NCBI RefSeq assembly: GCF_000829825.1
Contig: NZ_JXSL01000005.1
Span: 1-50,221 of the forward strand
Length of the DNA: 50,221 bases
Origin: Paramagnetospirillum magnetotacticum MS-1
GTDB taxonomy: Bacteria > Pseudomonadota > Alphaproteobacteria > Rhodospirillales > Magnetospirillaceae
Reading direction: 5' to 3'
Shown here piece after piece: positions 15,300 to 24,005 of this stretch. The translations under genes were made by a program, and so were the position numbers. Each line of letters starts with the position of its first letter. Positions within the stretch are counted from its first letter, which is position 1. The notes beneath the pieces are model-generated. The model was not told the origin of the DNA and searched no databases. It saw only the letters and a list, made by a program, of their open reading frames with translations.

Positions 15300-15536
15300 T
15301 CAGCCGGAATCGCCGACAGGGGACGCGGGCAGGAAGAAACGGGGATCCGTCAGGGCGGAGACAGAGATGATCCGCGTCTCGCCCTGATGGAAGAAACTCT
15401 CCATCCGGACATGGGCGATGCCGTCGACCGTATCCCAGACCCGAGACACCACCCAGACCTTATTGGGCTGATCTCCGATCTTGACGAACCGGTCTCCGGG
15501 CTTGACGGAGGGGAGCGCGCGCTTAAACCAGGACAT
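15300..15536 (-). CDS. Small conserved-looking protein (78 aa)
   Basis: The ATG at 15536 has GGAG 7 nt upstream. MSWFKRALPSVKPGDRFVKIGD, then WVVSRVWDTVDGIAHVRMESF and TRIISVSALTDPRFF, form an SH3-like small beta barrel pattern, common in short alphaproteobacterial proteins. No catalytic motif is seen. It lies about 100 bp upstream of the exonuclease on the same strand, perhaps in the same transcript. Confidence 0.7.
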   Translation of the reverse strand: MSWFKRALPSVKPGDRFVKIGDQPNKVWVVSRVWDTVDGIAHVRMESFFHQGETRIISVSALTDPRFFLPASPVGDSG

Positions 15537-15795
15537 GTTCCGGCTCCAAAATAGCAATCCACGCCGGAGCCGCTTCCTGATCTTTTAATCAGGAGTTGAA
15601 TGCGTGGGGCTGCCTTTGAATTGAGTCCCGCCGTCGGGCGGGCGGGAGAGAAGGTTACGCCCTGGGAGGCGAATTGGGCAATGGGCGGAATGCTCCGGGC
15701 GCCCCCTCCGAACGGGAGGCTCCCATGTTAACGGGTTGTAAACTTTTGTATAGCGGTTCAAGATTCCGCCACCTATATTTCCCTCCTTCGCCACG

Positions 15796-16947
15796 ATGAA
15801 CAGGGGGGCTGTCGTGACGCGTCACTCATCCAAGGGAAATCCATCCGGGCCGGATGCCTATTTCTCTCCGGGGCAGATGCTTGTCGTCATCGACCAAAAC
15901 CCGCGCATGCGCGATGAACTGGCCCGGCTGGCCGCATGCTCGTTCCGGGTCACGGATTTCCCCGATGTGGATGCGGCCGTGGCGCGGGTGACCAAGGAGC
16001 CCGCCGCCATTCTGATCGGCGCGGGCGTACCGGCCAGTGGCCGGACCCCGCCCATCGAGCGACTGCGCAAGCATCCCACATTCGGCCGCACACCCGTTAT
16101 CCGCGTGGGCCATGCCAGGCCGGCAACGGGCGGCGCGGCGGCCGCCGACCGGGTGCCCGATGCCGAGCTGGCGCTGCCCGTCACCTCCCACGACCTGATC
16201 CGCCGGATCTGCGATCTTGCCAACAAGGCCGTGGAGGGCGAATGGGATAAGCTGCCCAAGGGGCCGCGCGCCGCGCTGAGCCAGACCCTGGCGGTGTTCA
16301 GCGGTATCCGCGATCTGGTGGGAAAGGGCAAGCCCATCCAATTCAAGACGGTCTCCGATGCCTGCGCCCCCGTACTCGACAGCGTGCGGCAGTCCGGGCA
16401 TGGCTATATTTTCGAGGGGCTGCGCAGCCACAATGACATCTGGTATGTGCACTCTCTGCGGGTCGCGACCTTGCTGGCGCTGTTCGGGCATCGGATCGGC
16501 CTGGACGACGAGTCCCTGATGACCCTTGCTTCGGCAGGGTTCGTTCATGACTTCGGTAAGACCAATTACCCCGAAGGTCTCAGTTCCAAGATGGACGCGC
16601 TGACCCCGGAGGAGAAGGCGGTCGCCCATAACGGGCACGTCCTGGGCACGGCTGACTATCTGCGCCAGCACAGCGACGCGCCGCGTGCCGTCGTCATGGT
16701 GGCGGAACAGCATCACGAGCGGCTGGATGGCAGCGGTTACCCCAAGGGGCTGAAGAATGGCGATATCAATGACCTTGCCCGCATGGCGGCCATCGTCGAT
16801 GTGTTCGCCGCCCTGACCGAACGCCGGTCCTACAGGGCCGCCATGACCCCGATGCAGGCGTTGGAAGTCATGGAGGAATTGTTGCGCGACAAGCTGGACA
16901 TGCGTCTGGTGCGATTGTTCCGCGAGATGTTGCTGCAAGCGGTCTAG
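15796..16947 (+). CDS. HD-GYP cyclic-di-GMP phosphodiesterase with degenerate receiver domain
   Basis: 383 aa. The N-terminal ~110 residues have a receiver fold (MLVVIDQNPRMRDELARLA...PVIRVGHA), but the phospho-acceptor strand reads AAILIGAGVP without Asp, so it should not be phosphorylated. The HD-GYP domain (about 185-375) keeps HSLRVATL, HDFGKTNYP, the later EQHHERLDGSGYPKGL, and DVFAALTERRSYRAAM. These are the metal and GYP motifs needed to hydrolyse c-di-GMP. An alternative GTG start at 15814 has GGGGGG 6 nt upstream, better than the ATG at 15796. It probably controls the motility-to-surface switch; the two chemoreceptors nearby fit but prove nothing. Confidence 0.9.
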   Translation: MNRGAVVTRHSSKGNPSGPDAYFSPGQMLVVIDQNPRMRDELARLAACSFRVTDFPDVDAAVARVTKEPAAILIGAGVPASGRTPPIERLRKHPTFGRTPVIRVGHARPATGGAAAADRVPDAELALPVTSHDLIRRICDLANKAVEGEWDKLPKGPRAALSQTLAVFSGIRDLVGKGKPIQFKTVSDACAPVLDSVRQSGHGYIFEGLRSHNDIWYVHSLRVATLLALFGHRIGLDDESLMTLASAGFVHDFGKTNYPEGLSSKMDALTPEEKAVAHNGHVLGTADYLRQHSDAPRAVVMVAEQHHERLDGSGYPKGLKNGDINDLARMAAIVDVFAALTERRSYRAAMTPMQALEVMEELLRDKLDMRLVRLFREMLLQAV

Positions 16948-17038
16948 GGCCCTCTTTCCCGGGTTGCCCATTCCCGCCCGGCGTCATAGCCTGGGGCGTC
17001 AGTGCTGACTGATGCGTTCCGAGAACAGGTGGACAGGA

Positions 17039-17269
17039 ATGACCGACGATCTTTGGACCGACGAAGCCGACCGGCGCCTTGTCGCCCTTGAATCCCGGTT
17101 GTCCCACCACGAGGTGATGGCGGAGGAATTATCCCAGGTCCTGGCTGAACAGGCCCGGACCATCGACAGGCTGGTGATGGAAATCCGTAGCTTGCGGGAC
17201 CGGTTGGGCGAGGCCGAGGCCGGATTGCCCGCCTCCCCCCAGGACGACAGGCCTCCGCCACATTACTGA
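17039..17269 (+). CDS. slyX: SlyX family protein
   Basis: 76 aa. The sequence RLVALESRLSHHEVMAEELSQVL then AEQARTIDRLVMEIRSLRDRL is the heptad pattern of SlyX: a short coiled coil with L-E-x-R-L/H-H-E, E-E-L-S and Q-x-x-x-I-D-x-L. The tail ends PPPHY, as in many SlyX proteins. The biochemical role is unknown. AGGA stands just before the ATG at 17039. Confidence 0.85.
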   Translation: MTDDLWTDEADRRLVALESRLSHHEVMAEELSQVLAEQARTIDRLVMEIRSLRDRLGEAEAGLPASPQDDRPPPHY

Positions 17270-17285
17270 AGAAGGCGATGACACC

Positions 17286-17507
17286 ATGATCGGCAATGAC
17301 GGCAAGCCTGTGACCCGAGACCAGATTCGCGCGGCCATCACCGCCTATAATACGGGAGAGCGCGGGTCCAAGGATTTTGCCGCCATCCCCCGTGCCCTGG
17401 TGACCATCCTCGACAATCTGGCCGTGGGCAAGACCACCTATGTCAAGGGAGGCGACGGCCAGCTTCAGGTCAGCCGCCGCAAGGACAAGAGCATCGCCGC
17501 CGGATAG
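17286..17507 (+). CDS. Small protein of unknown function (73 aa)
   Basis: It lies 16 bp after slyX on the same strand and is probably co-transcribed; AAGGCGATG is a possible ribosome-binding site. The sequence GKPVTRDQIRAAITAYNTGERGSKDFAAIPRAL then LDNLAVGKTTYVKGGDGQLQVSRRKD is soluble, basic at the end and without transmembrane segments. No family is recognised. Confidence 0.65.
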   Translation: MIGNDGKPVTRDQIRAAITAYNTGERGSKDFAAIPRALVTILDNLAVGKTTYVKGGDGQLQVSRRKDKSIAAG

Positions 17508-17535
17508 GCCCTCCGGGCAATGTGAGGATTCAGAT

Positions 17536-19788
17536 TCAGGTGCGGAAGCCGAGGCGCAATCCGCCCCAGTGGCGTCCCTTGACGAAGATGGGCGCTGAGG
17601 CGTCGACCATCAACTGCACCGTTCCATCCCCCATATTGCGCCGGTAGTTCTGAATCAGCAGCGGGCTGGTGTTTTTGGCCGCCGCGAGACCCGTCGGATC
17701 AACGAATTTGCGCCGGTTGCGGCAATGGGCATCGTTCCATGCCGGGTCGGATCCCTGGGGCTGGGAGTAGATCTTGTTGTGAGTTGGCAAATAGCCGTTG
17801 CGATCGACTCCGGCGCTGAAGACCACAAGGTCGTTCATCTTCAGGGCGCTTTCCTGAAGTTCGGGGAACAGGCGATCGGTCAGATCGACGAACTTGGTAC
17901 TGAATTGCTGCGGGTTGGTGCCGGGAATGGGCATGTAATTTTCGTCGAACAGATCGGCCATGGTAATGGCTCCGGTCTCCACGGCATTCTCAAGGCGCCG
18001 CGACAGTTCTGCGGCATTGGCGATCACCGCGTCGAACAGGACCCGGTTGCGCTCGACCATCTTTTCCGGTTCGCGGACGGTGGACAGGAAGGACTGCACC
18101 TGGGTCGACAGGAATTCCCCCTGGCGCGACAGTTCGGAAGCCGATGAACTGATCTGCTGCGCCGCCGCGCCGGTATCGCTGGCCGCTGTTTCCACCAGAG
18201 CGATGCTCTGAGCGACTTCCTCGGTGGCCGAGGAGGCTTCATGCACGTTGCGGGCGATTTCGCTGCCGGCGGCGCTTTGCTGGGTGACGGCGGCGGAAAT
18301 GGAGGCGCTGACGGAATAAAGCTGGCTGATGGTTCCGGCGATCTCTTCGATGGCGCCAACGGCAGCCACGGTGTCACGCTGGACGGTATCGATCTGGCTG
18401 CGGATATCGTCGGTGGCGCGGCTGGTCTGGTTGGCCAGGGTCTTGACCTCATTGGCCACGACGGCGAAGCCTTTTCCCGCTTCGCCAGCCCTGGCGGCCT
18501 CGATGGTGGCGTTCAGCGCCAGAAGATTGGTCTGGCTGGCGATGTCGTTGATCAGGTTCACCACCTCGCCGATGCGCTCGACGCTGCGCGAGAGCGTTTG
18601 GATGAGAGCCATGGTGCTTCCGGCCTGGTCCTTGGCCTGACTTGAGACCGTCTGGGAGTAATCCACCTGGCTGGCGATTTCCGCGATGGAGGCGGTCAAC
18701 TCCTCGGTGGCGGTGGCGACCGTACCCACATTGATGCTGGTTTCGTGGGCGGAGGACGCGACGCGGATCGACTGATGGCTGGTGGATTGGGCGGTGGCGG
18801 ACATTTGCTGGGCGGCGGCCTGTAATTGGGTGGCCGAGGAGACCACGCTCCGCACAACCTCACCGACCGATTCCTCGAAATTACCGGCCAGGGCCAGCAA
18901 GGCGGCGCGGCTTTCGGCGCTGGCCCGTTCCTGGTTCTCCTTTTGCGCAATATGAAGCGCATCCAGTTCCTGCGCGGAGGTGAGGAATGCGTGAAGAGCC
19001 TTGGCGATGGGACCCAATTCGTCCTTGCGGTCCTCGGTCAGGATCAACTTGGCCCGGTAATCCTTGGCCAGGACAATGCGCACGTCGGAATTGAGGCTGT
19101 TGAAGACATGGGTCATGTGGCGGGAGAACAAGAATGCGATCACGACGCCGCCCGCCATGGTGGCGCCAAGCAACATCCAGATACGCCGAATAAGCGCCGT
19201 GCTGTGATTGAGCAATGATTCCGAGGTTTCCGAGAGGCCATTCATGGCGGTGTCGATGAACTCGTCCCCGGCCCGCTGCATTTCCTGCATGGAGTCCTGC
19301 AAGGCCTCTGAGGACTTGTCGAAATCACCCATGATCGGATTGCCGCCTGCCGGGCCCGACTTGACATAGGCCTCGGCCATGACCCGGCCCTGCGCGTAAT
19401 AGAGGGGAAACTGTTTTTCCACTTTCTCCAGGGCATTGACCACGGAACCGAGTTTCAGCGCCAGGGCTTCCTTGCGGACCAGATTCAGATCGGTCTGAAA
19501 CTTGCCCGCATATTCCTCCGCTTTCTCGAAGCCGTCGCCCAAGCCGTCCAGCCCGCGCGTGGCGGAAACATCGGAGAGGAACTGCTGCACCTGGACCACG
19601 TCCAGTTTCAGGGAGTCCAGGCTGCGCAGCATGGGAATGGCGTGGTCATGAATCCTGTCGGCGCGGTTGTCCATGTCCCGGATTTCCGGCATCTGCCCAT
19701 CAATGACCAAGATGGTGACCAGACCGAACATGGCGGTGAGCAAAACGGCGCCCGCGAAAGTGAGGACAATCTGAGTCCGAAGTTTCAT
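17536..19788 (-). CDS. Methyl-accepting chemotaxis protein with C-terminal sensor domain
   Basis: 750 aa. A first membrane helix ([23 protein letters not shown]) and a second near residue 200 ([19 protein letters not shown]) bracket a helical periplasmic domain. A HAMP-like region, then the signalling hairpin tip ([38 protein letters not shown]), are canonical for CheA/CheW coupling. After the signalling domain about 150 residues form an extra cytoplasmic domain ([20 protein letters not shown]...[17 protein letters not shown]), Cache-like in pattern. The ATG at 19788 is chosen over the GTG at 19797 because GGGG lies 8 nt before it. Such tail-sensor receptors occur in magnetotactic and related spirilla. 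The ligand is unknown. Confidence 0.92.
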   Translation of the reverse strand: MKLRTQIVLTFAGAVLLTAMFGLVTILVIDGQMPEIRDMDNRADRIHDHAIPMLRSLDSLKLDVVQVQQFLSDVSATRGLDGLGDGFEKAEEYAGKFQTDLNLVRKEALALKLGSVVNALEKVEKQFPLYYAQGRVMAEAYVKSGPAGGNPIMGDFDKSSEALQDSMQEMQRAGDEFIDTAMNGLSETSESLLNHSTALIRRIWMLLGATMAGGVVIAFLFSRHMTHVFNSLNSDVRIVLAKDYRAKLILTEDRKDELGPIAKALHAFLTSAQELDALHIAQKENQERASAESRAALLALAGNFEESVGEVVRSVVSSATQLQAAAQQMSATAQSTSHQSIRVASSAHETSINVGTVATATEELTASIAEIASQVDYSQTVSSQAKDQAGSTMALIQTLSRSVERIGEVVNLINDIASQTNLLALNATIEAARAGEAGKGFAVVANEVKTLANQTSRATDDIRSQIDTVQRDTVAAVGAIEEIAGTISQLYSVSASISAAVTQQSAAGSEIARNVHEASSATEEVAQSIALVETAASDTGAAAQQISSSASELSRQGEFLSTQVQSFLSTVREPEKMVERNRVLFDAVIANAAELSRRLENAVETGAITMADLFDENYMPIPGTNPQQFSTKFVDLTDRLFPELQESALKMNDLVVFSAGVDRNGYLPTHNKIYSQPQGSDPAWNDAHCRNRRKFVDPTGLAAAKNTSPLLIQNYRRNMGDGTVQLMVDASAPIFVKGRHWGGLRLGFRT

Positions 19789-20187
19789 GTCCGCCACCCC
19801 TCTAAATTTATTGGTGTTCTGAGGCGATTAGTTTCGCCTTAATAAGCCATCACACCTTTCCATCGGCATATCAAAGATGTATGACGCAATCAATGCCAAA
19901 GTCCCTGGCTGCATATGACTAAGTATAAGCCGCAGGTAATATTTGTATTTCTTAATGAAGCTTAGGATGTAATCCAGGCTTGCTGGCCCCATCCGATAGA
20001 GGGAGCCGACAGAGTGTATGGGGCGAACCCGCCCTGACGGTCGAGGGGCCGGATCCGTGATTCACGGCACGGCTATTGTGCGGAGCAGCATTTTCGCATG
20101 GTTGGGATGTGATCTTCGGGAACCACTTGGGCCGCAAAAGCAGGCAAAAGGGTCACAAGCGGGATGCTGTCGCAAAGGAGATCGGCG
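19789..20187. other. Intergenic region, about 400 bp, upstream of both neighbours
   Basis: It must hold the promoter of the chemoreceptor (minus) and that of the small gene at 20188 (plus). The left part is AT-rich. AGGCGA / TCGCCT forms a small hairpin near 19820-19837. No open frame with a credible start and no tRNA or terminator is seen. A cyclic-di-GMP-type riboswitch was considered and not supported. Confidence 0.4.
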
Positions 20188-20391
20188 ATGCCGAAGTTTC
20201 TTGTTTCCATCGCCCGGAATGTGGCCAAGCGGGATGTCCTCGAGGTTAGCGCCGAGAGTGCTGATGAGGCTCGTTGGATTGCGGCTTCGAGCTGCGATGC
20301 CTGGATGGATGCCGAGCTGGGCGAGATTACGGTCATGCCCGCCCCCATCGCGGCGGATCACAAGATGTCCGCCCTCAAGAGCGCGGCCTGA
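20188..20391 (+). CDS. Small protein of unknown function (67 aa)
   Basis: AAGGAG lies 7-8 nt before the ATG. The sequence MPKFLVSIARNVAKRDVLEVSAES, then ADEARWIAASSCDAWMDAELG, resembles the beta-alpha-beta of small proteins where a strand is followed by a helix starting A-D/E-E-A. It is soluble. No partner is obvious. Followed 110 bp later by a membrane protein gene. Confidence 0.7.
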   Translation: MPKFLVSIARNVAKRDVLEVSAESADEARWIAASSCDAWMDAELGEITVMPAPIAADHKMSALKSAA

Positions 20392-20501
20392 CCCTTATCC
20401 TTGGCCCGTAGCTTGGTCCAAGCGGGCGGCGCCACGCTTTCTTGCCCCTTCGCCGGAGGGCGGACTATAGTCTGCCGACATTTCGGGTGGGGTTTGGCAG
20501 G

Positions 20502-21800
20502 ATGCTCACGGGGCGGATAAGCAGGTATGCAAGGGCGGTCTTTCTGCTCTTTTTGCTGAAACTGGCGCTGATGGCGTCCCTTGTTCTGCATGATCCCGCC
20601 GCCTTCATCATGGGCGACGGCTTCGAGTACCAGACGCGGGCCGATACTTTGTCGGCCACGGGAAAATTTGGTTCCCTGCACATGGATGGCAGCGTCAGCG
20701 ATGACGGCTACCGGCTGCCGGGCTATCCGGCCTTTCTGTCGCTACTGAGATTTTCTGACGGTCCCGAGCGGGTGGCGGTCTGGAGCCTGCTGCAACTGGT
20801 GATCTGCCATGCCTGGCTGTTGCTGGTTGGCCGCTGGATCATGCGCAGGCATGGAGACAGCAGCGCCACCTATTTCGTGGTCGCTCTGTCCCTGACCCTG
20901 CCCTGGACCCATTACGTTGCCGTGGTCCATAGCGACTTTCTCTTCGCCGTCTTGCTGTTTTCCGGCGCGCTGTGTCTTGCCACAGCCCAGGAAGAGGGGG
21001 CCGCCCCATCGGTTCCGGTGGCGGGGGCCGCGCTGTTCTTTGGCGCGGCCGCGCTGACCCGGCCCGACCTCGTCTTCCTGCCCTTCTGGCTGGCGCTCCT
21101 GGCCGGAGCGGGCTGGGTCTGGAATCTCCGTTTCGCCGGGGCGCGGGGGCGGTTTGCCGCCATGCCGGTCCTGGCTGCCGCCTTGGGCAGTTTTGGCGCC
21201 ATGGCGGGCTGGGCGATCCGCAATTACCTCGTCATCGGCCGGTTCACCTATACCTCGGTGGTCGATACGGTCGTCATGTTCTTTGCCTCCAGCGCGGACA
21301 AGACCGTCGTCGGCCCTCCGGGCAGCGGCGGATTGCTTCAGATGCTGGACCTGATGCTGCAAAGCTCCATGAAAATCCTGGTCGGCTTCATACCCGCGCT
21401 GGCTCAGATCTTTTTCAATCCCAGCCGGTGGTACCTGCACTTCTACATGCATGGCTGGGGGCTGGATCTGAAGAGCAGCGGCGTGCCCTTTTCGGAACTG
21501 GGTCTGTCGGGGCTGCCGGTCATCGAATATGTCTACATGGCGGTGGAGGTTCTGATCCCGCTGGCGGTCTTCGCCGTCTTCGCGCGCTTTCTGGTGGCTT
21601 TTTGGAAGGGACGGATCAACGCGCCCCAGCCGGTTTTAGTCCTGATGGGGGCGCTCGCGCTCTATCTTGTGGTGCAAAAGGGAATTTGGGGCGTGCTGAC
21701 CGTGGGCAGCGGCCAGCGCTATGGCATGTCGATATTGCCGTTCATCGTCTATTTCGGCGCTTTGACCTTTGCCTGCCGGAGAGATGAGAGACGCGGTTAG
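20502..21800 (+). CDS. Multi-pass membrane protein, ArnT/PMT-like glycosyltransferase
   Basis: 432 aa with about ten hydrophobic helices. The first loop contains MGDGFEYQTRADTL, an Asp-rich loop after the first membrane helix as in GT39/ArnT-type enzymes that use polyprenyl-phosphate sugars. RLPGYPAFLSLLRF matches the G-Y-P/F motif of that group. A C-terminal run of helices ends in WGVLTVGSGQRYGMSILPFIVYFG (R-Y motif). It likely moves a sugar onto a lipid or surface glycan. The start at 20502 is preferred over 20442, because the protein then begins directly with a basic stretch and the first helix. It converges on the GT2-methyltransferase gene with a 4-bp overlap. Confidence 0.75.
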   Translation: MLTGRISRYARAVFLLFLLKLALMASLVLHDPAAFIMGDGFEYQTRADTLSATGKFGSLHMDGSVSDDGYRLPGYPAFLSLLRFSDGPERVAVWSLLQLVICHAWLLLVGRWIMRRHGDSSATYFVVALSLTLPWTHYVAVVHSDFLFAVLLFSGALCLATAQEEGAAPSVPVAGAALFFGAAALTRPDLVFLPFWLALLAGAGWVWNLRFAGARGRFAAMPVLAAALGSFGAMAGWAIRNYLVIGRFTYTSVVDTVVMFFASSADKTVVGPPGSGGLLQMLDLMLQSSMKILVGFIPALAQIFFNPSRWYLHFYMHGWGLDLKSSGVPFSELGLSGLPVIEYVYMAVEVLIPLAVFAVFARFLVAFWKGRINAPQPVLVLMGALALYLVVQKGIWGVLTVGSGQRYGMSILPFIVYFGALTFACRRDERRG

Positions 21801-23272
21801 GGCCGGTCGAGGGTGGCGGCCAGCAGGTCTTTCAGGGTCGGGCGCTTTTGGGCCCGCAGAAAGATCTGATAGGCGAACAATCCCGGCCAGACCCGGATCG
21901 CCCAGCGGTTCAGGGTCAGCAGCAGGTCGGCCAGCGTCGTGCGGCCCAGGGCCAGGGGGAAGGGCGCGGGGATCCCCCGGATCTCCTTGACCTCAAAGCC
22001 CGACTGCTCGAACAGATGGCGGATGGTGGCGAAGGTGTAGAGCCGGGTGTGGGTCATGTCGAGAATGCCCCGCTTGCCGTAATTGAACAGCCCGAACAGC
22101 AGCCCCAGCCGCACCACCAGGAAGCCGACATTTCCCGTGCTGACCAGAAGTTCCGTCTGGGGACTGAAATCAGGATCGCCGTGCAGCCGGTCGACAAAGG
22201 CTTCGGGCGAGGCCAGATGCTCGATGATGTCGAGCATCACCACCTTCTGCTTACTGGCCAGTAGGCCGGGGGGAAGGGGGGTGTTGAGGTCGTGAGCGAT
22301 GAACTCCTTGAAGGTCACCGGCTGTTTCGGCGCCGAAAGGTCCAGCCCGGTGACGTCGCAGCCCCTGCCAGTCAGTTGGGCCGCCAGGTCGCCTTCGCCA
22401 CAGCCCAGTTCCAGCACCGTTTCGCCGTCCCTGATGAACGAGGCGGCGACGGTGTGGGGGCTGTCGAAATCGAGCTTGGATTCGTACAGAACTTCTCCGG
22501 CGGCGGGACGGCAGTCATAGAGCCGGTCATAGACCAGGCCGAAATCGTTGAGCCTGGCGCGGCTGGTGGCGCAGACCACGTCCCAGGCGTATTTCATGCC
22601 GTTGACGTGGCAGATCTCGTCTCCGTAATAGGTGGGAATGGGAAGTTCCCGGATGCGCTGACCGGCGCGCTGCAACTGGATGATGATCTGGGTGTCGAAG
22701 TGAAAGTCGTTGGTGTTGAGGTGGAATGGAATCGTCCGAAGGGCGGCGACGGAATAGAGGCGATAGCCCGAATGGAACTCCGTCAGTTCCAGGCCAAGAA
22801 CGGTATTCTGGAAGAAGGTCAGGATCTTGTTGCCGACGAACTTGTATAGCGGCATGCCGCCCTGGCGGGCGCCGCCATGGGTCATCATGCGCGATCCCAT
22901 GACGGCCTCGGCCTGGCCTTCGGCCAGCGGCGCCACCAGTTCGGGCAGGCATTCGGGGGCGTACTGGCCGTCGCCATGGATCAGGGCGACATAGTCGAAA
23001 CCGTTCTCCATGGCATAGAAGAAGCCGATCTTCTGATTTCCGCCATAGCCCTGATTAACCGGATTGCGCAAGACGGTGATGGGAAACGGCCATGTCTCTT
23101 GCATGGCGCTTTGGTAGCCGACCCGGAAGGTGTCATCGGGCGATGCGTCGTCGATGGCCAGGACCTCGACGTCATAATGATCTGTCAGGCTTGCCGGAAT
23201 GCGGGAGAATACCGCGGAAATGGTCTTTTCCGCGTTATAGGCCACGATGAAGGCGAGGAGGCGTTTCTTCAT
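21797..23272 (-). CDS. Bifunctional GT2 glycosyltransferase - SAM methyltransferase
   Basis: 491 aa made of two units. Residues 1-240 are a GT-A glycosyltransferase 2 of the dolichol-phosphate mannosyltransferase type: AFIVAYNAEKTI, VLAIDDASPDDT, NQGYGGNQKIGFFYAM, ALIHGDGQY (DxD-like) and GSRMMTHGGARQGGMPLYK. Residues ~280-450 are a class I methyltransferase: VLELGCGEGDLAAQL (SAM motif I), VTGLDLS, VVMLDIIEHL and MTHTRLYTFATIRHLFEQSGF. The fused enzyme probably makes and methylates a surface-glycan or lipid-linked sugar. Neighbouring rfbC and the ArnT-like gene support polysaccharide synthesis. It is divergent from rfbC. Confidence 0.88.
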   Translation of the reverse strand: MKKRLLAFIVAYNAEKTISAVFSRIPASLTDHYDVEVLAIDDASPDDTFRVGYQSAMQETWPFPITVLRNPVNQGYGGNQKIGFFYAMENGFDYVALIHGDGQYAPECLPELVAPLAEGQAEAVMGSRMMTHGGARQGGMPLYKFVGNKILTFFQNTVLGLELTEFHSGYRLYSVAALRTIPFHLNTNDFHFDTQIIIQLQRAGQRIRELPIPTYYGDEICHVNGMKYAWDVVCATSRARLNDFGLVYDRLYDCRPAAGEVLYESKLDFDSPHTVAASFIRDGETVLELGCGEGDLAAQLTGRGCDVTGLDLSAPKQPVTFKEFIAHDLNTPLPPGLLASKQKVVMLDIIEHLASPEAFVDRLHGDPDFSPQTELLVSTGNVGFLVVRLGLLFGLFNYGKRGILDMTHTRLYTFATIRHLFEQSGFEVKEIRGIPAPFPLALGRTTLADLLLTLNRWAIRVWPGLFAYQIFLRAQKRPTLKDLLAATLDRP

Positions 23273-23437
23273 TCTATGCGCTCTGTCCTTAAGTCCCGGA
23301 AGCGGCCTTTCGCAAGCAATACCGATCCGGTTCTAATGACAAGCGAGGGGAAAGGAAAGAGATGTGTTCGCCCTTGTCGGGACGGGCCGAATGCCGCTAG
23401 GTTCGCTGCTTATCCTTCGAACCCGCATGGTCTGCCT

Positions 23438-23998
23438 ATGAATGTCATTTCTCTCGCCATCCCCGAGGTCAAGGTTCTGACCCCAAAGCGCTTTGGTGAC
23501 GACAGGGGTTTCTTCGCCGAGACCTATAATGCCCATATCCTGGCCGAGCATGGGATCACCGCTGTCTTCGTCCAGGATAATCAGAGCTTTTCCCGCCCTG
23601 CCGGTGTGGTGCGGGGGCTGCACTTTCAGCGCGAACCCTATGCCCAGGACAAGCTTCTGCGGGTGGTTCGCGGCGCAATCCTCGATGCCGTGGTCGATAT
23701 CCGTCCCGGTTCGCCGAGTTTCGGCCAGGCGGTGACCGTCGAACTGTCCTCGGAGGACAGCGCCTCCATCTTCGTTCCCAAGGGCTTCGCCCACGGCTTC
23801 ATGACCCTGGAGCCCGATACCGAGGTCTTTTACAAGGTGTCATACCGCTACACCCCCGAGGCGGAAGGCGGGATCCACTGGCGCGATCCAGATCTGGCCA
23901 TCTCCTGGCCCTTGGACCGGATCGGGGGCGAGGGGGCCGTCACCATCGCCGCGCGCGACCAGTCCTTCGGCCTGCTGCGGGATCTGGCCCTGCTCTAA
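23438..23998 (+). CDS. rfbC: dTDP-4-dehydrorhamnose 3,5-epimerase
   Basis: 186 aa, the standard size. Motifs include KRFGDDRGFFAETYN, FVQDNQSFSRPAGVVRGLHFQ (catalytic His in RGLHFQ), LLRVVRGAILDAVVDIRPGSP, IFVPKGFAHGFMTL (conserved His), and TEVFYKVSYRYTPEAEGGIHW (Tyr) with WRDPDLAISWP. It epimerises dTDP-4-keto-6-deoxyglucose on the way to dTDP-rhamnose for cell-surface polysaccharide. rfbA, rfbB and rfbD are not in the window. The ATG at 23438 has only a weak ribosome-binding site. It converges with the chemoreceptor gene 7 bp away. Confidence 0.95.
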   Translation: MNVISLAIPEVKVLTPKRFGDDRGFFAETYNAHILAEHGITAVFVQDNQSFSRPAGVVRGLHFQREPYAQDKLLRVVRGAILDAVVDIRPGSPSFGQAVTVELSSEDSASIFVPKGFAHGFMTLEPDTEVFYKVSYRYTPEAEGGIHWRDPDLAISWPLDRIGGEGAVTIAARDQSFGLLRDLALL

Positions 23999-24005
23999 GG
24001 AGCGC

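Noticed and set aside
19789-20187. Possible cyclic-di-GMP riboswitch before the small gene at 20188
   Set aside because: The conserved core of the GEMM motif could not be found; only unrelated short matches.
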